Shown: positions 57,563 through 64,000 of the stretch, piece by piece | Layout of the letters: every line of letters begins with the position of its first letter | How positions within the stretch are numbered: position 1 is the first letter of the stretch | NCBI GenBank assembly: GCA_007570785.1 | Contig: ML664199.1 | Location: 16,212,926-16,276,925 of the forward strand | DNA length: 64,000 nucleotides | Direction of reading: 5' to 3' | Origin: Antilocapra americana | Lineage: Eukaryota > Chordata > Mammalia > Artiodactyla > Antilocapridae | Notes under the pieces: generated by a model | Told to the model about the DNA's origin: nothing | The model's database searches: none | What the model saw: the letters and a program-made list of their open reading frames with translations, nothing else | Made by a program: the position numbers and the translations under genes

Positions 57563-58706
57563 CAGTGATTTGCTCTAAAATTTAGGCAAGTAATTTATAA
57601 TAGTTTTCAGTACCAATTAAATGCATCCAAGGCCTTTTCATCCCCTATTCATAGCTATTCCACCAGCTCTTGGAATACATAATAGTGAAAACCTAGAACA
57701 TTCATGACTAGAATCAATAGCTTCAGTTAGAAGAATAATCAAAACGCAATAGTCTTGAGAATCATATTTCACGTGTTCTGGCCCTAGAGTATAGCAAGAA
57801 ACAGTTCTATAATTATTCTGTTGATTGCACTCTAGAACCAAGGCATCTAAAACCAATGAAGCACATAATAGGGCTGACGATTCTTTAGTCATTGTTCTAT
57901 TCCTTTCAGCAGCTGAAAGGAATAAACTTTTCCCAACTCTGAAAGCCTAACTTTATCAAATATCTAAGGCAGTGTCCCCCTCTCTGGATATCCTGTTGGA
58001 TATCTCCTCTTGGATGTTTCCTCCATAAAACTCACCTACGCTATACGATCGCCACTCATAGGATGATCCAGTCATCCAGACTCACATCCTGGGGTCACCT
58101 TTCACTGTTCTTTCAATGATCAGTCCAATGAATGATTAGTTAAAACAGGGTTCCTAAACCAAATCTTTCCCAAGAGCTCCCTTACCATTTGCCTCTAGAA
58201 TCCCTGAAATATAGAAGCTTCTGAGAACATTTATACCCTTGTGGGGTAGGAAAGAAAAGGCAGCTTCAGCTCTTCCCTTGTAGGAGTAGAAATCACAAAA
58301 ACAATGAAATCTGAGGAACACAAGTCATTGGCATTTTTTTTAGTAGGCACAGCCTATACTTATAATTTTAGAAGGTATAGCTGAATTATCTGCTAGTAAA
58401 ATTGCCAGTACGTGCCACTATGGAACATGAGGTTGAAGAAGTCACAGAACAAATGGAAGCAGAACATGCTTCCACTACGGTTACTCAATCAGCAGATACT
58501 TAAGTGAGAGTTACCCATCATGAACCAGCCCCCCTTAGAGGTATCCATGAACTTTGCAAGAGCCATTAGTTTATTGTTTTATTTATGCACAGGGGAGTTA
58601 CCAAAGAAAACTCGGGTTCCCAGTAGAAAAAGACTAAGATAAGATAAAACCTAAAGCACAGATGGACTCCTTCACATATTGTGTTTATCTCTTCTATTAA
58701 AGTAAA
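57563..58706. other. Non-coding DNA, nothing recognised
   Basis: No feature could be supported. Confidence 0.4.
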
Positions 58707-58707
58707 G

Positions 58708-58900
58708 CTCTCCATGGCTCAGACAGTAAAGAATCTGCCTGCAATGCAGGGTTTGATCACTGGGTCGGGAAGATCCCCTGAAGAAGGGAACGGAAACCCA
58801 CTCCAGTACTCTTGCCTGGAGAATTCCATGGACAGAGGAGCCTGGTAGGCTACAGTCCATGGGGTCATCAAGAGTCAGACACGACTGCATGACTAACACA
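58708..58900 (+). mobile_element. Bov-tA SINE
   Basis: 'ATGGCTCAGACAGTAAAGAAT' head with a short deletion before box B ('GCAGGGTTTGATCACTGGG'), and a well-kept body 'GTAGGCTACAGTCCATGGGG' ending 'CAGACACGACTGCATGACTA'. Confidence 0.93.
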
Positions 58901-58944
58901 TCCATTCCTTGGGTTGCACACGTGTGTATATACCTGCATGCAAG

Positions 58945-59153
58945 TGTGCTAAGTTGCTTCAGTCATGTCCGACGTTTGCAACACCACAGACTGAAACCCA
59001 CCAGGCTGCTCTGGCTGTGGAATTCTCCAGACAAGCATACTGGAGTGGGTAGCCATTTCCCCCTCCAGGGGATCTTCCCAACCCAGGGATCAAACCTGCA
59101 TCTCCCACATTGGCAGGAGAGTTCCTTCCCACTACTGGCACCTGGGAAGCCTG
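58945..59153 (-). mobile_element. Bov-tA SINE, inverted relative to its neighbour
   Basis: Reverse Bov-tA: 'AGTTGCTTCAGTCATGTCCG', 'CATACTGGAGTGGGTAGCC', and head 'GATCAAACCTGCATCTCCCA' ending 'CTGGGAAGCC'. It is 45 bp from the forward copy. Confidence 0.92.
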
Positions 59154-59163
59154 GTGTATACCT

Positions 59164-59262
59164 CTCAATTCAGTCCAGCCGCTCACTCCTGTCGGACTCT
59201 GACTCTGAGACCCCATGATCTGACCGCGGCACACTAGGCTTCCCTGTCCATCAACACTAGCA
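59164..59262 (-). mobile_element. BovB 3'-tail fragment
   Basis: 'CAATTCAGTCCAGCCGCTCA' and 'CACTAGGCTTCCCTGTCCAT' are the reverse BovB terminus, about 100 bp. Confidence 0.8.
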
Positions 59263-60481
59263 CTTACCAAATATCACATGTGCAAGGTGTAAACTTTAGG
59301 TACATAGTAGACTGGATTGATTCTGTTACAACCATGTGTCAAAACTGAAAGCAGATTTAGAACAAGAAAAAAGGCAGAAAAAAAGATTAATTTTGACAGG
59401 CTCTCATTCAAAGCAGTACTTTAACACTTGGGTGTGGAAGAGTTCCCAGGTGTTTGTTATATTCAGAATCCTGGAATTTGAATCAGGAAGTCTGTCTAAC
59501 ATATGCATTTTTAACAAACACACCAAGTGACTTTCGTGTAAACACCAAGGGATTCTGATGTGGCCTAGTCAACACTTTCAGAAATTCCAATTTAAAACCT
59601 GGGATTTAATGTATCACATATTAAATCTGATCCTCAGATGACTCCTGTGCATAGTTTAAGAAATAGGAAAGAGATTTAAGGACACAAAAGTTTCTGAAAA
59701 TGTTCATATTCCCAGAGACTAAATCCTACTTTCTTGGCACATCTGTGCTTCTTCAGTAAAACACAGTTTAAAAATGAATCTCAGTGACTGTTAAATTCTA
59801 TTATACAATTTTGGGGGAAGAAGGGTAATTTCTCACTGTCTTCAGTGAGAGAAGAATCTTATTTTGTTAAAATCCTAAAATAGTGAGGAGGAAAACTGGC
59901 CGGGAATTTGCAGAGAGAGAGAATCTGGTACTACCTTAATTCACAAACCCTGAAGCTTTTAGCAACAGAACAAGAGGACAGGGAAAGGAGAGGCATGCTC
60001 TTCTATGTGAAGCTCAAGACTTTCTAGCACCTGAAAGCCGTAAACATCACAGACTTCCTCAAGCTCTATGATCCTTTTAGGAGACAGACCACCCAAAAAT
60101 AGTTAGATGCTGATTTGCTTGAGTTTGAAAGAGCAACTTTGTCTCTCTGCTTACAAAAGCTCAAGCTGAGCCAGACAGCAGTATTAGAAGCTTTTCAATA
60201 GAACTTAAAGAGGAAGCACAAACATCTGCTAGGTACAGAAAAGATTTTTTTAAGAACAGGAAAGTAAATTAGAAATCTAAACATTTACAAAGACTGAGAC
60301 AAGAGGAAGTTTCCTTGCAGAGTAGCCTGAAGCCATCTTGACTGGCATTTGTCCTAAGTGGACTTTCTTTAATTTTTCTACTTCTCTTGTCTATCTCCCA
60401 CATCACCTTGTACTTTCTCCTCCATCATGGTCCATTAGAAAGAGCTGGTCATGCGATCAGAAGAATCACTGATCCCTATTA
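59263..60481. other. Non-coding DNA, nothing recognised
   Basis: No feature could be supported. Confidence 0.4.
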
Positions 60482-60892
60482 TTGTTATGATCTGAATTAC
60501 GTTTCCCAACATTTCTATGTTGAAGGTCTAGCCCCCAGAACCTCAGAATATGACTGTGTTTGGAAACAGGACCTTAGAAGGGTGATTACGTTAAATGAGA
60601 CCATTAGGTGGGCCCCAAGCCAGTGTGAATAATAGACTTAAGAGAGGGAATAGGGACACAGAGAGAGAGAGAGAAACCAGAGATATGCATATAGAGAGAC
60701 AAGATCACTGAGACAGACAGAAGATGGACATCTGCAAACAACGAGAGGCCTCAAAAGAAACCAAGTCTGCCAACACTTTGGTTCTAGACTTCTAACCTCC
60801 ATAACTATAAGAACTACAAATTAATTCCTATTGTATAAGCCACCCAGCCTGTAGTAGTTTGTTATGCTGGCCCTAGTAAACTAAGATAAAAA
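60482..60892 (+). repeat. MLT1-class MaLR LTR, forward, near full length
   Basis: 'GTTATGATCTGAATTACGTT', 'CTAGCCCCCAGAACCTCAGA', 'GTTAAATGAGACCATTAGGTG', 'GGCCTCAAAAGAAACCAAGT', 'GACTTCTAACCTCCATAACT' and 'AGCCACCCAGCCTGTAGTAG' follow the MLT1 consensus from end to end. A short GA run sits at 60660. Confidence 0.9.
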
Positions 60893-61884
60893 CCTTGTCC
60901 CAGTTACCTAATTATCTTGTTCCCTCATCTGTAAAGCAAATAAAGACACAACTGACCCTTCTTACCTAACCTACCCTAATCGTTAAGATTAACTATAATA
61001 TTTTTTTTAACTGCAAACAGGTTTATACAAATGTAATCGCTAAGATAGTTTATTCTGAGAAGCAGTGCCCTGGTGTTCCATTTCCTACATTTGAAGTAAG
61101 CTATCAGGAGGCACTGATACCCCAGTGTCATCACTAAGATCACACTGCAAGTTGTGAATTCTTGGGACCCAGATTTATGCTTCTGGCTCAAGCTGTTGAC
61201 AGGTGAGGACAAAGAAAGGTAAACCTTAAGTATGAGTAAGAGAATGGTTCTCTAGCCCATCCCATTTCTTGTAACTCTAAAAATAATAATAAATATTCCA
61301 GGATGGAAAGGAAAAAAGTCATCTCAATATTTACTCTTGTTAGGTAGCTTAAAATTGAGGCAAGAAAAGCTGAAGATATTGACATTTGGAAAGTGAGTTG
61401 AGAGGAAATATAGGAAAACAAGGAATTTTAATTAGAGTTCTAGGATACATAGTGTTCTATAATATATAACTACAAAGATGAAAAATATTCAAAAAACATT
61501 GAAATAAATAATTGAAATGCATTTGAATTCCATTTAAGAGGTTATAGAGAGCAATGTAGTTAAATAGAGTATAAAGGAAAACCAGAAATAAAAATTATTT
61601 TAAAATTATGAGCAGCCTTTTAGGGAATACCAAAATATTCACTTGGAAAATAAGCAGACATTACAAAAACAGCAAATGTGCAAAATCAAATATATTTAAA
61701 ATTAAAATGCCCTTTCAATTCCCAGATATCTTAGAAATGAGCTCATAGGAACCAAACAACTGAAAAACTAAATTGTTTCCCTAAAACAGAAAAAAGATTG
61801 GAAAGAAAGCTACATCTTGTAATAGGTTATTTAAGCAGATGTCTTGATTTTTAGAAAGTTCTAATGGTTATCTATGATGGATGT
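60893..61884. other. AT-rich non-coding DNA
   Basis: The first ~70 bases ('CCTCATCTGTAAAGCAAATAA') may be a MIR scrap. The rest is unassigned. Confidence 0.4.
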
Positions 61885-62055
61885 GATCCTTAAACTTCAG
61901 TGCATCAGAATCACCTGGAAGGCTGTAATAACCAATTGTTGGGCCCCATTCCCAGGTTTTCTGATCCCTAAGGTCTGGGATGAAGCTCAAGAATTTGCTT
62001 TCGTAACACATTTCAAGGAGATGTTGATGATGCTGATCCAAGGACTCTTTGTGAG
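61885..62055 (-). repeat. MER5A (hAT-Charlie), reverse
   Basis: 'CTTCAGTGCATCAGAATCAC', 'GTTGGGCCCCATTCCCAGGT', 'AAGGTCTGGGATGAAGC' and 'GATGATGCTGATCCAAGGAC'. Confidence 0.85.
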
Positions 62056-62937
62056 CCAATATCCTATATTAAAGATATTGGCATTCCAGTTGAACACAAT
62101 GGATGGAATATATTCCTCTATTTGCACAAAAGGCTGCTGCGTATTTGTATATATCTCAACTCTTTCCCACTTAAAAACATGTTTCAAGAGCTGAAAAACA
62201 GGTAAGAGGCAGCTGACCTAGAAGACCACAGAAAATGAAAAGCTATTCCTTTGGGAATAGGTGGTAGAAAAAACAGGTATGCAATGCTCGAAAACTGCAG
62301 CCATCAAGTGTCTCTAAGGATAAGGAATAGGACTGAAAACCAGGAGAATTAGTTCAAAATCTGGGGCAACACATCCCCAGATCTCCTTCTATATCCCAGC
62401 AGAAGGTTGCATGTTTACCATCAGAAAGAATTAAACCATGAAGGATTTGGTGTCAGAGGAACCTGGCAAAGATTGCAAAGTATTTTACTGAAAAGCCAGA
62501 GACATGAAAGAAAAATCTACACACTAAAAGGTCAGACCACAACCCACCACCACCTTACCCTCCACCCCTGGTCCCTTCTCTTAAGCCTCACCCAAACTGG
62601 CCAGCAGAAAATTAATCACACACATCTTCTCTGGCAAAACTAATCAGGTCAAAAGACCAATAGATACTGATATTAAGGATTCTTCAATGAAATGGGATTG
62701 CTGTCATCCAATGAGCCTACATGAAGACCAGCAAATATACCCAATGCACACACACAGAGGTGTTGCAGTGCCTCACTCTTAGGTATGAATTATTACCCAA
62801 GGGTGATCAAACATTAGACCAACTCTCCCAGAAGAATGACAACAAAATAAACTGATAGAACAAGAGAACTTAGAGGAAACAAAGATAGTCAAAGCAGCGA
62901 TCAAAACAATAAACAACTCAAACTATTTTAAATAGGA
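62056..62937. other. Non-coding DNA, nothing recognised
   Basis: No feature could be supported. Confidence 0.4.
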
Positions 62938-63130
62938 TGGATAGACAACAAGGTCTTTATTCAATATCCTGTGACAAACCACAATGGAAAATAATATGAA
63001 ATATATATATATGTATAACTGAGTCCCTTTACTGTTCAGAAGAAATTAACACATTGTAAATCAACCATATGTCAAAATTTTAAATAATTAATTTTAATAT
63101 AAGGTATTAAAAATAATAATTAGCTATAAA
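62938..63130 (+). mobile_element. L1 3' end
   Basis: 'CTTTATTCAATATCCTGTGAC', 'ATATATATATGTATAACTGAG', 'TGTAAATCAACCATATGTC' and an AT-rich tail match L1 3' termini elsewhere in the window (for example 18320-18390). Confidence 0.8.
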
Positions 63131-63317
63131 TAATGATTTTAAAATAAAAGATACTGCATTCATGGAAAAAATATATAGGTTTAATTTTTTAAAAAGGAAC
63201 ACTGAGAGCAACAACAAATATTAAATGATGATGATAGAAATGAAAAATAAAACTAAGAAAATCTCCAATAAATTATAGAAGTGAAGCAAAAGGAGGCAGA
63301 AGAAATCCCTATATGAC

Positions 63318-63458
63318 AGTGGTAATCAACTGAGGGGTAATTTTCCCTTTCAGGGGACATTCATTTAGCAATGTCCAAAGGCATCTTGAGTTGTCACACC
63401 AGGGAGATGGCTGTTTCTGTCATGTAGTGAGTAAAGGCCAGGGATGCTGCTAAACATC
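63318..63458 (+). repeat. MER20 (hAT-Charlie), left part
   Basis: 'AGTGGTAATCAACTGAGGGG', 'TTTAGCAATGTCCAAAGGCA', 'GAGTTGTCACACCAGGGAG' and 'GGCCAGGGATGCTGCTAAAC'. It breaks at 63458 and resumes at 63953. Confidence 0.9.
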
Positions 63459-63948
63459 TGTTAACCAAAATTTCAGAAATGAAGACCTTATTGAAGTAAA
63501 GAGGTGTTTACTTGGGGTTTGTTAGGGCTGCAGCCTGGGAGACACAGATTTAAGAAGCACTTAAACTCTGCTCCTCTGGACTACAAAATAGAGAGTGCTT
63601 ATAAAGGCAAAAAGCTCAAGGTCACCGTTGGTTACACGAGCTGTTTATCAAGAATTATAATTGGAGCGAGCAAGAAGCAAGGGTGCTTATAAGGCAGGGA
63701 TTGGTTGAAGTCTGAAATGGTTGAACAGTTAAAAGAGGAAACAACCTTGAGACCACAAGTTTGCAGCTAACAGATGCTAGTTTTTAAAATGGCTGGTAGC
63801 ATCCTTGACTTTGGTACAGTTCATAGAAAGTTCAAGTTCTCAGTGGGACAGGGTTGTGTCTGAGACCAGGTCCTCAATACCCCCCACCCCGACTCCATTT
63901 TCTATGCCTGAAGTGTGCTGATTCCATTATGATTTCAACCTGTCATCA
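63459..63948 (-). mobile_element. ERV1-type solo LTR (490 bp) inserted in MER20
   Basis: Bounded by TG and CA. The flanking tetramers CATC (63455-63458) and CCTC (63949-63952) form a 4-bp TSD with one change, the TSD length usual for class I ERV LTRs. On the minus strand it has a TTATAAG TATA-like block and, near its end, an AATAAG in the position of a polyadenylation signal. No internal retroviral genes are present. Confidence 0.75.
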
Positions 63949-63952
63949 CCTC

Positions 63953-64000
63953 CTAGAATGCACAGGGCAGTCCCCCACTATATAAAGTGATGTCTCCCAA
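63953..64000 (+). repeat. MER20, right part, cut by window edge
   Basis: 'CTAGAATGCACAGGGCAGTC' and 'CCCCACTATATAAAG' resume the MER20 consensus exactly where the left part stopped. Confidence 0.85.

Overview
The window is nuclear DNA from a ruminant, most likely a bovid. It carries many copies of the ruminant-typical BovB (RTE-clade) LINE and of the tRNA-Glu/BovB-derived Bov-tA SINE, on a background of mammalian repeats: L1, L2, MIR, MER5A, MER20 and MaLR/ERV LTRs. It is AT-rich and CpG-poor. I found no intact protein-coding gene, RNA gene or CRISPR array. It reads as intergenic or intronic DNA whose visible content is layered retrotransposon history. The species cannot be fixed from sequence alone.

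Layout. 1-10 kb: mostly unique DNA with a MIR, a 90-bp L1 tail with an exact 15-bp target-site duplication (TSD) and four Bov-tA copies. 10.06-12.86 kb: an L1 3' end split by a 2-kb BovB. 13-16.4 kb: a BovB tail, a MIR and a small CpG-dense patch with a CRE-like site. 16.4-19.2 kb: an old minus-strand L1 split by a younger plus-strand L1. 19.7-31.3 kb: MaLR, MER5A, MER20, L2 and LTR remnants, and an L1 3' end with TSD, a G-quadruplex-type tract and a probable 3' transduction. 32.1-37.4 kb: two L1 5' ends in tandem; the second keeps 90-bp 5'UTR monomers and has lost ORF1 and endonuclease. 37.9-40.1 kb: L2, SINE, MER5A and an LTR. 40.26-44.3 kb: the most striking locus, an L1 3' end carrying a 5'-inverted BovB that itself carries a full-length HNRNPK retrocopy. 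45.8-46.2 kb: an unrecognised coding-like stretch. 48.9-59.3 kb: SINEs, MIRs, two further BovB copies and DNA-transposon fossils. 60.5-64 kb: MLT1 LTR, MER5A, L1 tail, and a MER20 split by an ERV-type LTR with a 4-bp TSD.

The only sequence here with a clearly recognised cellular protein ancestry is the processed HNRNPK pseudogene (41046-43074). It has a 5' UTR, a complete 463-codon frame with one nonsense change, a 3' UTR, a polyadenylation signal, a poly(A) tail and a 13-bp TSD. All other recognised coding matter is LINE endonuclease or reverse transcriptase debris. Repeat family names come from recalled consensus sequences, without a database search. TSDs and nesting were read directly from the sequence.
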